From positions 1 through 64,000 of the forward strand of contig NZ_JACHOS010000010.1 in the NCBI RefSeq assembly GCF_014199985.1: a stretch of 64,000 nt of DNA. The letters run 5' to 3'. Under the pieces are notes generated by a model. That model was not told the DNA's origin. It saw only the letters and a list, made by a program, of their open reading frames with translations, and did no database searches. This stretch comes from Methylorubrum rhodesianum (GTDB lineage: Bacteria > Pseudomonadota > Alphaproteobacteria > Rhizobiales > Beijerinckiaceae). The number at the start of each line of letters is the position of its first letter. The first letter of the stretch is position 1. Positions 42,420-52,339 of the stretch are shown in pieces. The position numbers were made by a program, and so were the translations under genes.

Positions 42420-44753
42420 ATGGCCGACAACATGTCCGAGGATCTGAAGTCCGGGGCGCTCGTCTACCACCGACTGCCGAAACCGGGAAAGCTCGAGATC
42501 CAGGCCACCAAGCCGCTCGGCAACCAACGCGACCTCGCGCTCGCCTATTCCCCCGGCGTGGCCGCCGCCTGCATGGCGATCCACGACGACCCGCAGGAGG
42601 CCGCGACCCTCACGATCCGCCAGAACCTCGTCGCGGTGCTCTCGAACGGCACGGCCGTGCTCGGCCTCGGCGATATCGGCCCGCTGGCCTCGAAGCCGGT
42701 GATGGAGGGCAAGGCGGTCCTGTTCAAGAAATTTGCCGGGATCGACGTGTTCGACGTCGAGGTGAACGAGAAGGACGTCGACAAGCTCGTCGACGTGGTC
42801 TGCTCGCTGGAGCCGACCTTCGGCGGCATCAACCTCGAGGACATCAAGGCGCCGGAGTGCTTCGAGGTCGAGGAGCGCTGTCGGGAGCGGATGAACATCC
42901 CGGTCTTCCACGACGACCAGCACGGCACCGCGATCATCGTCGCAGCCGCCGTCCTCAACGCTCTCGAACTGGCCGGCAAGCAGCTCCCCGACGCCAAGAT
43001 CGTCACCTCGGGCGCGGGGGCGGCGGCGCTCGCCTGCCTCAACCTGCTGGTCTCCCTCGGCGCCAAGCGCGAGAACATCACGGTCACCGACATCAAGGGC
43101 GTGGTCTACAAGGGCCGGTCCGAGCTGATGGACCGCTGGAAGGACGTCTACGCGCAAGAGACTCAGGCGCGCACCCTGGCCGAGGTGATCCCCGGCGCCG
43201 ACGTGTTCATCGGCCTCTCGGCGGGCGGAGTGCTCAAGCCCGAATATCTCGAGAAGATGGCCGAGAAGCCGCTGATCATGGCGCTCGCCAATCCGTATCC
43301 CGAGATCATGCCGGACCTTGCCCAGGAGCGGCGGCCCGACGCGATGATCTGCACCGGGCGCTCGGACTTCCCCAATCAGGTCAACAACGTTCTCTGCTTC
43401 CCCTACATCTTCCGCGGGGCGCTGGACGTCGGCGCGCACGCGATCAACGAGGAGATGAAGAAGGCCGCGGTGAAGGCGATCGCCGCGCTCGCCCGCGAGG
43501 CGCCCTCCGACGTCGTGGCCCGCGCCTATGGCGGCGAGGCCCGGCCGTTCGGGCCCCATTCGCTGATCCCGAGCCCGTTCGATCCCCGGCTGATCCTGCG
43601 CATCGCGCCCGCGGTGGCCAAGGCGGCGATGGATTCGGGCGTGGCCGGGCGGCCGGTCGAGAACATCCAGGCCTACGCGGAATCGCTCGACCGCTTCGTG
43701 CATCGCTCCGGCTTCATCATGAAGCCGATCTTCTCCAAGGCGAAGGACAATCCCAAGCGCGTCATCTACGCCGAGGGCGAGGACGAGCGGGTGCTGCGCG
43801 CGGCCCAGGTCGTCGTCGAGGACAAGGTGGCACGCCCCATCCTGGTCGGTCGTCCGCGGGTGATCGAGACCCGCATCAAGCGCTTCGGCCTCGACCTTCG
43901 CCACGGCGAGCATTTCGACCTGATCGACCCGGAAGACGATCCGCGCTACCGCGCCTACGTCTCGACCTACCTTGAGGTCGCCGGGCGGCGCGGCATCACG
44001 CCGGACCTCGCGCGGACGCTGGTGCGCACCAACAGCACGGTGATCGGCGCGCTGGCCGTGCGCCGGGGCGAGGCGGATGCCCTGATCTGCGGCCTGGAGG
44101 GCCGGTTCGAGACCCGCCTGCGCGTCATCCGCGACATCATCGGCCTCGCGCCGGATCTCCTCGACTTCGCCGCGATGAGCCTCATCGTGACGAAGAAGGG
44201 CGCCTACTTCCTGGCCGACACCCATGTCCGCCAGAATCCGAGCGCGGAGGAGATCGCCGACGTCGCCATCGCCTGCGCCAACCATGTCGGCCGCTTCGGT
44301 CTTACGCCGAAGGTCGCCCTCCTGAGCCACTCCGATTTCGGTCAGTCGGACTCGGACTCGGCCAAGAAGATGCGTCGCGCCCTCGAACTGATCCAGGCCC
44401 GCGCGCCGGACGTCCAGGCCGACGGCGAGATGCAGGCGGATTCGGCCCTGTCCGAACTCGTGCGCGACCGGGTTCTTCCGGGTTCGAACTGGAAGGGTGC
44501 GGCCAACATCCTCGTCTTCCCGAACCTGGACGCCGCCAACATCGCCTTCCAGTTCGCCAAGGTGCTCGCCGACGCCCTGCCGGTCGGCCCCCTGCTGATC
44601 GGACCGGCCAAGCCGGCGCACATCCTCACGCCCTCCGTGACGGCGCGCGGCATCGTCAACGTCACCGCCGCGGCGGTGGTCGAGGCCCAGGCCGGAGCCG
44701 TACAGGACGCCGCCCCCGAAGCCGAGCCGGGCGCCGGGCCGCTCTCGGAGTGA
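42420..44753 (+). CDS. maeB: NADP-type malic enzyme with phosphotransacetylase-like C terminus (MaeB)
   Basis: A 777-residue fusion of normal MaeB length. The malic enzyme part is residues 1-430 ([26 protein letters not shown], the nucleotide site [18 protein letters not shown]). The phosphotransacetylase-like part is about 445-777 ([20 protein letters not shown]), which is regulatory rather than catalytic in relatives. It converts malate to pyruvate with NADP. The ATG at 42420 is chosen over longer in-frame starts because [17 protein letters not shown] is the family beginning. A terminator hairpin follows. Confidence 0.93.
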   Translation: MADNMSEDLKSGALVYHRLPKPGKLEIQATKPLGNQRDLALAYSPGVAAACMAIHDDPQEAATLTIRQNLVAVLSNGTAVLGLGDIGPLASKPVMEGKAVLFKKFAGIDVFDVEVNEKDVDKLVDVVCSLEPTFGGINLEDIKAPECFEVEERCRERMNIPVFHDDQHGTAIIVAAAVLNALELAGKQLPDAKIVTSGAGAAALACLNLLVSLGAKRENITVTDIKGVVYKGRSELMDRWKDVYAQETQARTLAEVIPGADVFIGLSAGGVLKPEYLEKMAEKPLIMALANPYPEIMPDLAQERRPDAMICTGRSDFPNQVNNVLCFPYIFRGALDVGAHAINEEMKKAAVKAIAALAREAPSDVVARAYGGEARPFGPHSLIPSPFDPRLILRIAPAVAKAAMDSGVAGRPVENIQAYAESLDRFVHRSGFIMKPIFSKAKDNPKRVIYAEGEDERVLRAAQVVVEDKVARPILVGRPRVIETRIKRFGLDLRHGEHFDLIDPEDDPRYRAYVSTYLEVAGRRGITPDLARTLVRTNSTVIGALAVRRGEADALICGLEGRFETRLRVIRDIIGLAPDLLDFAAMSLIVTKKGAYFLADTHVRQNPSAEEIADVAIACANHVGRFGLTPKVALLSHSDFGQSDSDSAKKMRRALELIQARAPDVQADGEMQADSALSELVRDRVLPGSNWKGAANILVFPNLDAANIAFQFAKVLADALPVGPLLIGPAKPAHILTPSVTARGIVNVTAAAVVEAQAGAVQDAAPEAEPGAGPLSE

Positions 44754-44769
44754 GCCCCGCCGATCGAGG

Positions 44770-44794
44770 CCCGTCGCCCGAGCCGGGCGACGGG
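44770..44794 (+). terminator. Hairpin after malic enzyme
   Basis: An 11-bp perfect stem CCCGTCGCCCG / CGGGCGACGGG with AGC loop, extended by GAG / CTC. TTTT comes only about 18 bases later, so termination efficiency is uncertain. Confidence 0.6.
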
Positions 44795-44921
44795 GCTCGA
44801 GCTTGGCTGTGATTTTGCATTCAGATCCATGCGTTGAACGCGCCTGGAGTCTGCAATGTGCCTTGGTGACGACCCGACCTGTGCCGCCTTCGCCGAGCAT
44901 CGGCTGCGCTATCGGCGCGAC

Positions 44922-46295
44922 ATGGAGCCGGAACGGCGTGCCTTCCTGAAGAGCGGTTTCGTCGCGACCGGAGGGGCCGCCGCCCTCGCTGCGGGCGGGC
45001 TCACGCTGGTGAGCCCGGCGCTGGCGCAGAGCAGCGCGGGCCGGCTGAAGCAGACCGCGCACTACCACCTCCCGGCCAATGCCGAGACCGTGCACTGGGG
45101 CTACTTCTCGAAGAAGCTCAAACCCCAGGTCGAGATCGACTCGGGTGATTTCGTCACCATCGAGACGCTGACCCACCACGCCAACGACGATGCCGAGCGC
45201 ATGGTGACGGGTGATCCCGGCGCCGAGAGCGTGTTCCTCTGGACCAAGGAGCGTAAGGGCGTCGCCCGCCGCGGCGCGGGGCCGGAGGATTCCAAGCTCG
45301 GCCCCGGCGGCGGGCTCGGCGTCCATATCTGCACCGGCCCGGTGGCGATCCGCGGGGCGGAGCCCGGCGACGTTCTGGAGGTGCGCATCCTCGACGTCGC
45401 GCCGCGCCCCTCCGCCAACCCGAAATTCAGGGGCCGGACCTTCGGCAGCAACGCCGCGGCGTGGTGGGGCTACCACTACAACGACATGCTGGGAGGCAAC
45501 AAACGCGAGGTCGTCACGATCTACGAGGTCGATGCCAGCGGCGAACGCGACTGGGCCAAGGCCGTCTACAGCTTTCCCTGGCCGGGCGTCACCGATCCCG
45601 ACGGGCGTGACCACCCGACGATCGATTATCCCGGCCTACCGGTCGATCACACCAAGACCCGGCGCAGCTTCGACGTGCTCAAGGGCATCCGCGTGCCGAT
45701 CCGCCCGCATTTCGGCACGATGGGCCTGGCGCCGTCCGAGGCCGACATGGTGAACTCGATTCCGCCGAGCTACACCGGCGGCAACATCGACAATTGGCGC
45801 ATCGGCAAGGGCGCGACGCTCTACTACCCCGTCGCCGTGCCCGGCGCGCTGTTCTCGGTGGGCGACCCCCATGCGAGCCAGGGTGATTCGGAGCTGTGCG
45901 GCACGGCGATCGAGTGCTCGCTCACCGGCACCTTTCAGTTCATCCTGCACAAGAAGGCCGATCTCGCCGGCACCTCGCTGGAGGCCCTCGACTTCCCGAT
46001 GATCGAGACGAGCGAGGATTGGGTGCTCTCGGGCTTCAGCTACCCGAACTATCTGAAGGATCTCGGGCCGGACGCGCAGAACGCGATCTTCCAGAAATCC
46101 TCCATCGACCTCGCCATGCGCGATGCCTTCCGCAAGATGCGTCAGTTCCTGATGCAGGCGAAGGGTCTGACCGAGGACGAGGCGATCTCGCTGATGTCGG
46201 TCGCCGTCGATTTCGGCATCACCCAGGTCGTCGACGGCAATTGGGGCGTCCACGCCATCGTCAAGAAGGCGATCTTTTCCGAGCGGACGGTCTGA
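44922..46295 (+). CDS. Tat-exported acetamidase/formamidase-family protein
   Basis: A 457-residue protein with a twin-arginine signal ([25 protein letters not shown] at its end). The mature part is the FmdA_AmdA fold ([53 protein letters not shown]). Family members hydrolyse short-chain amides to ammonia and acid, and the Tat signal predicts periplasmic action. ATG 44922 is favoured over 44856, which adds a non-family leader. Convergent with the small gene beyond the repeat. Confidence 0.85.
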   Translation: MEPERRAFLKSGFVATGGAAALAAGGLTLVSPALAQSSAGRLKQTAHYHLPANAETVHWGYFSKKLKPQVEIDSGDFVTIETLTHHANDDAERMVTGDPGAESVFLWTKERKGVARRGAGPEDSKLGPGGGLGVHICTGPVAIRGAEPGDVLEVRILDVAPRPSANPKFRGRTFGSNAAAWWGYHYNDMLGGNKREVVTIYEVDASGERDWAKAVYSFPWPGVTDPDGRDHPTIDYPGLPVDHTKTRRSFDVLKGIRVPIRPHFGTMGLAPSEADMVNSIPPSYTGGNIDNWRIGKGATLYYPVAVPGALFSVGDPHASQGDSELCGTAIECSLTGTFQFILHKKADLAGTSLEALDFPMIETSEDWVLSGFSYPNYLKDLGPDAQNAIFQKSSIDLAMRDAFRKMRQFLMQAKGLTEDEAISLMSVAVDFGITQVVDGNWGVHAIVKKAIFSERTV

Positions 46296-46355
46296 GACGG
46301 AGAAGGCCACAGGACGGAGGCCGACCCTCGCGCTGCCGGCTTGGCTCGTCGACGT

Positions 46356-46393
46356 TCGCGATGACGGATGGGTCCTCCTCTCCGTCATCGCGA
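46356..46393. repeat. REP-like inverted repeat
   Basis: Perfect 13-bp arms TCGCGATGACGGA and its complement flank a 12-base loop. The right arm continues as TCATCGCGAGGCTCGGCG, the look of dispersed palindromic repeats in alphaproteobacteria. It sits between two convergent genes and may also act as a terminator. Confidence 0.6.
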
Positions 46394-46448
46394 GGCTCGG
46401 CGTCCGCGATCCGGATCGCGACGGTGGCAGAAGTGCTCCGCGCCACCC

Positions 46449-46628
46449 TCAGAGCTTGCGGATCTTCTCCTCGATCCGCTTGGCCTCCGCCTCGTCCACC
46501 TGCACCGGCCGCCCGCTATCGTCGGGGATGCCCTCGCCGGTCTGGCCGATGGTGGTGTCGCGGGGCCTGGAATTGGTCCCGGTCGAATCGGGGCGCTCCG
46601 CGCGCGGCTGGCGGTCGTCGTCGCTCAT
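46449..46628 (-). CDS. Small acidic hypothetical protein
   Basis: A 59-residue hydrophilic protein (MSDDDRQPRAERPDSTGTN ... ending DEAEAKRIEEKIRKL). The start is highly charged and disordered, and the end is a short amphipathic helix. No signal or membrane segment. Function unknown; the start has a poor ribosome binding site, and ATG 46718 is possible. Confidence 0.5.
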   Translation of the reverse strand: MSDDDRQPRAERPDSTGTNSRPRDTTIGQTGEGIPDDSGRPVQVDEAEAKRIEEKIRKL

Positions 46629-46702
46629 GGTGATGAACCTGCTCGCGTCCTTCACGGAGGAACGCGCGTCGCCGCCCCGGTTTCCCGGATGCCGGGCGGG
46701 GA

Positions 46703-47587
46703 TCAGGCCGCCGGCCACCCCTCCCCCTTCGCGAAACGCTGTGTGGAGAAATGGCCGCCGGAAAACACCGCCGCCACGCCGGGGCGCTTGAGCCGCAGGT
46801 CCCAGGCCCGCATCTCGGCGTAGCGCAGACGCAGCACCCGGCCGTCGCGCTCGCGCGAGACGAAGCAGCGCTCGAAGGCGAGGAGCTGGGTCGGCATCGG
46901 CGGGTGCGGACCGGCGCCGGTGTCGATCTCAAGGGCCAGGGCCTCATGCCCGCCTGTCTCGAAGGCGCGGAACGCGTCGAGCAGGGCGTCGTACTCGACG
47001 CCGTCGACGCAGAGCTGAAGGCAGAAGCGTGGCGCGAAATCCGCGGCGCCGTCGAGCGGACTCTCGCGCAGCAGCGTCAGGGCGAAGCGCCCGCCCTCCG
47101 CCTCGGGCAAGGTGAGAACATGGTCCTCGGCCACGCCGTCGAGTGCCCGCAGGCGATCGGGCTCGATCGGCGAGGGTGCCGCCTCGCGCCCTTCCGCCCG
47201 GCCATCGGTGCGGAAATGCAGCAGCGGGTTGATTCCGGCCGCGACCACGTCGGGGTAGCGGGCGAGATAGAGGCTCGTGCTGAAGCCGGGGCTCGGATCG
47301 AGGCCCTGCTTTGCGCCGATCTGCCCGTAATGGCGGACAGGATCGAGCCGGGTCCGGCCGCTCTGGCGGCGGTAGAAGGCGGTGTCGAAGTCCGCGCTCG
47401 GGTTGCGGTCCCGGCGGGCGCCGAACCACGCATAGTGCAGGAACGGGTCGAGGCCGCTGCGCGCGACACGCGGATTGCGTTCACGGTAATAGGCGGTGTC
47501 GAACAGCTTCGGCACGCGGCCGATCACGGCGCGGCGCAGGAGGCCGGTGGCGAGGCCGACGAGGCGGGCGACGGGAGAGGTGCTCAT
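46703..47587 (-). CDS. Protein with three glycosyltransferase-associated repeats
   Basis: A 294-residue protein. Residues about 25-150 hold three copies of a repeat of about 40 residues (FDTAYYRERNPRVARSGLDP, FDTAFYRRQSGRT, LYLARYPDVVAAGINPLLHF) ending in HY-x2-GA/GR. Such repeats are usually found in front of glycosyltransferase domains. The C-terminal 130 residues (VLTLPEAEGGRFALTLLRES onward) are unlike known enzymes. It overlaps the following glycosyltransferase gene by four bases (ATGA), so it is the last gene of the operon by strand order. Function unknown, probably glycan assembly. Confidence 0.6.
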   Translation of the reverse strand: MSTSPVARLVGLATGLLRRAVIGRVPKLFDTAYYRERNPRVARSGLDPFLHYAWFGARRDRNPSADFDTAFYRRQSGRTRLDPVRHYGQIGAKQGLDPSPGFSTSLYLARYPDVVAAGINPLLHFRTDGRAEGREAAPSPIEPDRLRALDGVAEDHVLTLPEAEGGRFALTLLRESPLDGAADFAPRFCLQLCVDGVEYDALLDAFRAFETGGHEALALEIDTGAGPHPPMPTQLLAFERCFVSRERDGRVLRLRYAEMRAWDLRLKRPGVAAVFSGGHFSTQRFAKGEGWPAA

Positions 47588-49659
47588 GCCACCACCTGCG
47601 CCTCGCAGAGCGCCCGGATCGCCGTCGCGAAGGCACCGGCGTCGCAATCCGCGGCGATTCTCCGTCCTCCCTCCGTCCGGACGCGATCCCAAAGGGCGGC
47701 GTCCTCGTGGAGCGCCACCAGCGCCTCGGCGAAGGGCTTCGGATCGCGCCAATCGCGGATGAGAAGGCCGGCGCCATCCTCCCAGCCGACCTGATCGGCG
47801 AGGATCGGCGTGACGACGCAGGGGAGCCCCCGCGCCACCGCCTCGTGGACCTTGTGCGGGATGCCGGCTGCGAAGCGCGTGGGCGCCAGGAAGACGCGGG
47901 CGGCATCGAGATAAGGCTCGGTCTGGGGCACCCGGCCGGTGACCCGCACGCCCGGCTCCCGGGCGTAGCGCTCCCGGATCTCCGGCGCGATTCCGCCGAC
48001 GATCGTCAGTGCCGCCTCCGGCAGCGCACCGCGCACGAGGGGCCAGACGCTCCCGAAAAACCAATCGAGGGAATCGACGTTGGGCTGGCCCTCGCGGGCG
48101 AGCGCGCCGACGAAGACGAAACCGCTCCGCGACGCGAAACCCGGCGTCGGCGCCTCCGGCAGCGTCAGGGCGTGGCCGAGCACGGTGGCGTTGCAGGCGC
48201 TGTAGCGGGCGAGCACCCGCGCCTCTGCGGGCGAGACGCAGACCACGGCGTCGGCGAGGCCGAACAGGCGCGTCTCACGTTCGGCCTGCCACGCCAGATC
48301 GGCGGCGACCGCGCTGCCCGAGGTCGCGGCCCCGGTCACGAAGTCGCGCAGCGCGAACAGGGCTTCCGAGTCGAAGATCACTTTCGATCGCACGAAGCCC
48401 CGCGGGTCGAGTCCGGCGGCGTGCAGCGCCTGCGTGACGAACAGGATGTTGTGCGGCCGGCTGACCCACAGCACGTCGTAATGGTCGCGCCGCTCGGTGA
48501 TCAGGCGGGCAAAGCCGTCGTCGCCGCTGGCATAGGCGATCTCGATGCGCTCATCGAGATCGCGGTAGCGCTGCGCCTCCTCCGCATCCGCCTCGTAGTT
48601 CGGAAAGAAGGTCACCGCGTAGCCGAGACCCGCCATGGCGTTGAGGATGGCGTTGGCCCGCGGCAGGCCGGCGCCGAGATCGAGATGCGGCACCCGGTCA
48701 TCCACGTAGAGCACGCGCAGGCGCCAGGGATCGTGGTCGAGGAGGCCCGTTCCCCTCGGTTGCGGCCCCTGCGCGAACAGGTTCGCGCGGTGGCGGTCGA
48801 GGAAGCGGGCGCGGTTGCGATCGAGCAGGGCCTCCACATCCTCGCGGCGGGCGCTGGTGGCGTTCTCGTAGTGGATCGCCGTGGCCCGCGGCTGCACGAT
48901 CACCCGCCGCCCGGCCTGATGGCAGCGCAGGCAGAGGTCGGTGTCCTCGAAATAGGCCGGGGCGAAGAGCGGGTCGAAGCCGCCCAGGCCTTCGAACAGG
49001 TCCCGCTCGATCATCAGCACGGCGCCCGAGACGTAGCCGACATCGCGGGTCGCGGCGTGCTCGGGGGCGAAGGGGTCGGCGTTGCCGCGGCCGTGCGGAT
49101 GGGTGAGCCCGGCATCGTCGCGGAAGCCCGCGCCGGATTCCTGCAGAACGCCGCCAGGGAAGACGAGTCGGGCGCCGACGATGCCGGTGCCCTCGTACTC
49201 GCGGAAGGTCGCGACCATCGCCGCCAGCGCGCCGGGCAGGAGATCGACATCCGGGTTGAGGAACAGGATGTAGCGCCCCCGCGCCCGCGCCGCGCCGGCG
49301 TTGCAGGCGGGGCCGAAGCCGGTGTTGGTGGCGTTCTCGATCAGCGTGACCCCGTCGAGATGCCGGTAGAGGGCGCGGGTCTCCGGCGCCGAGGCGTTGT
49401 CGACCAGCACGACTTCGAAGCTGACGCCGGCCAGAACCTGCCCCGCGCAGAGGCGGGTGAGGGTGAGTGCCAGGAGGTGGCGGGCGTCGCGGGCGACGAT
49501 GACGATGGAGACGTCCGGCTCAGGCTGCGGCGCGAAGGCGAGGCGGACGCCGTTGCGGACGATCGCGTCGAAGATCAGCGCGGCCTCGGCGAGCGCCGCG
49601 CGGCGCCCGATACCGGGATCGACGGTGTCGAGCAGGGGAACGGCGGGAATCTCGCTCAT
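47584..49659 (-). CDS. Two-domain glycosyltransferase (GT2 plus GT4-like)
   Basis: A 691-residue protein. Residues about 45-290 are a GT2 domain (VSIVIVARDARHLLAL, EVVLVDNASAPETRALY, GRYILFLNPDVDLLPG). Residues about 500-690 are GT-B/GT4-like (FVFVGALAREGQPNVDSLDWF, AALTIVGGIAPEIRERYA, HKVHEAVARGLPCVVTPI). No signal peptide. Two transferase activities in one protein fit stepwise building of a surface polysaccharide. Start and stop overlap both neighbours by four bases, so the three genes are coupled. Confidence 0.85.
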   Translation of the reverse strand: MSEIPAVPLLDTVDPGIGRRAALAEAALIFDAIVRNGVRLAFAPQPEPDVSIVIVARDARHLLALTLTRLCAGQVLAGVSFEVVLVDNASAPETRALYRHLDGVTLIENATNTGFGPACNAGAARARGRYILFLNPDVDLLPGALAAMVATFREYEGTGIVGARLVFPGGVLQESGAGFRDDAGLTHPHGRGNADPFAPEHAATRDVGYVSGAVLMIERDLFEGLGGFDPLFAPAYFEDTDLCLRCHQAGRRVIVQPRATAIHYENATSARREDVEALLDRNRARFLDRHRANLFAQGPQPRGTGLLDHDPWRLRVLYVDDRVPHLDLGAGLPRANAILNAMAGLGYAVTFFPNYEADAEEAQRYRDLDERIEIAYASGDDGFARLITERRDHYDVLWVSRPHNILFVTQALHAAGLDPRGFVRSKVIFDSEALFALRDFVTGAATSGSAVAADLAWQAERETRLFGLADAVVCVSPAEARVLARYSACNATVLGHALTLPEAPTPGFASRSGFVFVGALAREGQPNVDSLDWFFGSVWPLVRGALPEAALTIVGGIAPEIRERYAREPGVRVTGRVPQTEPYLDAARVFLAPTRFAAGIPHKVHEAVARGLPCVVTPILADQVGWEDGAGLLIRDWRDPKPFAEALVALHEDAALWDRVRTEGGRRIAADCDAGAFATAIRALCEAQVVA

Positions 49660-51554
49660 GGTCCGGTCATGGGTTGGGCCGCGTCCTCCGCCAGGAAGAT
49701 CCGGCCGATCCCGTCATCGGTGAGGAACAGGAGGCGGCGGCCGTCCGACGGCATGGAAGCCGCGCGGAAGGACAGGCTCACGGGGAGCGGCGCGGGCAGA
49801 CGGCCGGTGAGATCGGCATAGATATCAGTCCCGCGCCGGTGGAGCGGCGTGACCCGTTCGAGGCGCAGTTCGGAAGCCCCCTCCTCCGCGATCAGGAAGG
49901 CCACCGCCGGATGGGTGCCGTTGACGAGAACGCCGGGCAGCAGGGTCGCGATCTCGATGCGATCCCCCGCGCGGCCGACGATCCGGCCTCGCGTCTCCCA
50001 ATCGGCCTGGATGCCCGCGAAGCTGCGGGCGAGCGCGACGCGGGTCTCGGGCGTCAGCTTACGGTCACGCACCCATTCGGGCGAGAGGGCGACGTCGAGG
50101 GCGCCGAGATCCGGCGGCGCGCCGTCGACGGAGGCGTCCGCATGGGCGAACCAGCGCTGCCGCCGGGGTGTGTAGACGTCCGCCGTGCCCTGTCCCGGCC
50201 TTCGTTCGGTAGCGACCAGCACCCCGAGATCAGGGTCGGCGGCGGGCAGGGAGCGGGCGGAGGTCTCGCAGGTCAGAACGAGGCCGCCGCCTCGGAACGT
50301 ACCTGCTCGCTCCGCTTCAGGAGTTCCCTGCCCCACATCCTGCCTGGCGGGCGAGGCGAGGGCACGGTCACCGCAACGCGCCCTCAGCAGCCCGGTCAGC
50401 TCCGCTTCCGCCGCCAGGGCCGCCGCGGCGTAGCGGGTGAACAGCGCCTCGCTCGCCCGCGTCAGTTGCGCCAGCGCGTCGGCATCGTCGGCCACCGCCA
50501 GCACCACCTCCTTCACCGCCTCCGCGTCGCGGCAGCGATGGGCCGGCGCCTCGGGCTCGAAGCCTTCGAGTCCGATCTCGGTGCCGATCACCGGGCGACC
50601 GAAGGAGAGCGCCTCGCCGACTTTCATCTTGAGCCCGGAACCCATGAGCATCGGCGCCACGACGAGATCGGCCTGCGCGTAGAACTCGTCGAGCCGGTCG
50701 AGATAGCCGAGCAGCCGCACGCCCGGTCCCTCGACGCCGGGCAGGCTGCGGCAGATCTCGCCGGCGATGACGAGCTCGGGGCGATCCGGTGTCCAGCCGT
50801 CGCGCCAGACGCGGATGAACCGGCCGATGGAGAACAGGTTCGGGTCGTTGCCGTGGCCGAGGAAGCCGATCCGCTTGACCTGATCGGGCACGGAGAAGGA
50901 TTTCCGCGCGGGAAAATGCGGCGGCAGAAGCAGGACGCGGCTGTCGGTCTGGCCGGCGAAAATGCCCGCTTCCGCCGCCTGGATCGCCAGCACGACGTCG
51001 GCTCGCGACAGCCCCTGCGCCTCACCGGCCGCGTCGGTGTAGAAGAAGTTCGGCTCGGCGCGGAACGGCCGGTACTGGTTCTGGCGGCCGGCGAAGCGGT
51101 CGTGGGTGTCGATGAGCGTCAACACGCCCGGCGGCACCCGCTCCAGGGCGCGCGAGAGGAAGACGTAGTTGACCAGCGCCGCGCCGGTGTTGGGATAGGC
51201 CGAGAAGTACCACGCGACGAACGCGCCGACCTCGTCGGGGCACCACTCGTCGATCCCGAACGAAGTCGCGCGCGTCTTGAGCGGAATCACGGTCCGCGCC
51301 TCGATCAGGAAGACGTTCCGGAACGTCGCTTCCATCGCCCGAAAGTCGGTCGGCGGGTGCTGGCCGAAACGGCGGTAGATCTGATCCTCGTGGGCGTAAT
51401 AGGCGAGGTCGATGGCGAAGCCGCCGCGGGTCAGCGCCTCGCAGGTGGCCGCGAGCCGGCGCCGGTTGCCGGCACTCACGGGCGCCGCCGGCATCGGCGC
51501 GAGCACGAGGATCGCTGGCTTGTCCGGCCTGTCGGGCGGCATCAGGCGGCCCAT
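49656..51554 (-). CDS. GT4-like glycosyltransferase with extra C-terminal domain
   Basis: A 632-residue protein. Residues 1-390 are a GT-B glycosyltransferase (APMPAAPVSAGNRRRLAATCEAL, FLGHGNDPNLFSIGRFIRVW, LVVAPMLMGSGLKMKVGEALSFGRPVIGTEIG in pieces). Residues about 400-632 form a second domain (LSPEWVRDRKLTPETRVALA, TLLPGVLVNGTHPAVAFLIA) of unknown fold and no recognised motif. Start M1 at 51554; M5 at 51542 is possible. It is the first gene of the coupled set. Confidence 0.8.
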   Translation of the reverse strand: MGRLMPPDRPDKPAILVLAPMPAAPVSAGNRRRLAATCEALTRGGFAIDLAYYAHEDQIYRRFGQHPPTDFRAMEATFRNVFLIEARTVIPLKTRATSFGIDEWCPDEVGAFVAWYFSAYPNTGAALVNYVFLSRALERVPPGVLTLIDTHDRFAGRQNQYRPFRAEPNFFYTDAAGEAQGLSRADVVLAIQAAEAGIFAGQTDSRVLLLPPHFPARKSFSVPDQVKRIGFLGHGNDPNLFSIGRFIRVWRDGWTPDRPELVIAGEICRSLPGVEGPGVRLLGYLDRLDEFYAQADLVVAPMLMGSGLKMKVGEALSFGRPVIGTEIGLEGFEPEAPAHRCRDAEAVKEVVLAVADDADALAQLTRASEALFTRYAAAALAAEAELTGLLRARCGDRALASPARQDVGQGTPEAERAGTFRGGGLVLTCETSARSLPAADPDLGVLVATERRPGQGTADVYTPRRQRWFAHADASVDGAPPDLGALDVALSPEWVRDRKLTPETRVALARSFAGIQADWETRGRIVGRAGDRIEIATLLPGVLVNGTHPAVAFLIAEEGASELRLERVTPLHRRGTDIYADLTGRLPAPLPVSLSFRAASMPSDGRRLLFLTDDGIGRIFLAEDAAQPMTGP

Positions 51555-51585
51555 CGCGTCACGAGGCCCATATGCGTCACGAAGG

Positions 51586-52287
51586 TCATCTCGTCAGCGC
51601 CGTGAAGCCGTGGGCACTGAGCGCGTAGGAGCGCTCGGGCAGACCCTCGGGAGGCGCCCCCCAGACGGGTTCGAGCGTCAGGTTCTGGCGCGGATGCTTG
51701 CTCGGATGATTGCCGAAGCGCAGGCGTGAGCGCGCGACCCTGGCACAGCCCCAGCCGGCGCGGGTGCGAAACAGCAGGCCGTGCGGAACCGCCGTACCGC
51801 CGAGCGACCAGCCGCCGTCCTCGTCCGCGAGATCCGGCGCATCCTCGGCGGCCGGCAGCGCGGCGATCGCCGCCTCGACGAGACCGAACAGGCGTCCGAG
51901 CGGCGCGAGGCCGGCGGTGCCCGCGGAAAGCAGCGCCCGCGCGAGGAGGATCCGCTCGGCTGCGCTGAGGGCGTCGGCCCAGGCGGGGGCGGGCTGCACC
52001 GCGAGATCGCGGAAATGGGTGGCGACGGTCACGCTGTCGCGCAGGGCGGCGCCGTCGCCTTCGAGCACCAGCAGGCAGACGGGCCCCTCCGTCGCACCGG
52101 CGCCGAGCCCGTCCAGGGCCCAGGTCACCAGACGCAAACCTTCGGGCGCCGACACGTGCAGCGGGATCGGCAGCGAGGGCGGCAAGGGGAAGCGCAGCAC
52201 GCAGGCGTCGGGCGCGGCCTCGATCAGCTGGCCGGGCAGCGACGCAGGGGCACCGCTCGACAGTCCGGAGAGGGCAGCCGCATTCAT
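51586..52287 (-). CDS. Hypothetical protein of the glycosylation operon
   Basis: A 233-residue protein without signal or membrane helix. It is Ala/Leu/Gly-rich with alternating helix and strand patterns (VTWALDGLGAGATEGPVCLLVLEG, ADALSAAERILLARALLSAG in pieces). It is encoded on the same strand, 31 bp ahead of the GT4-like gene. No family recognised; a chaperone-like or accessory role is only an inference from position. Confidence 0.5.
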   Translation of the reverse strand: MNAAALSGLSSGAPASLPGQLIEAAPDACVLRFPLPPSLPIPLHVSAPEGLRLVTWALDGLGAGATEGPVCLLVLEGDGAALRDSVTVATHFRDLAVQPAPAWADALSAAERILLARALLSAGTAGLAPLGRLFGLVEAAIAALPAAEDAPDLADEDGGWSLGGTAVPHGLLFRTRAGWGCARVARSRLRFGNHPSKHPRQNLTLEPVWGAPPEGLPERSYALSAHGFTALTR

Positions 52288-52339
52288 GCTGCCGGAGATC
52301 CCAGCCGGAGAAGCCGACGCTCGCCCATCCGATCCGGCA

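Noticed and set aside
41718..45614. Minus-strand open frame of about 1,300 codons through malic enzyme
   Set aside because: Only its last 224 codons read like protein (the acetyltransferase). The rest mirrors the strongly supported malic enzyme and formamidase frames, as expected in high-GC DNA.
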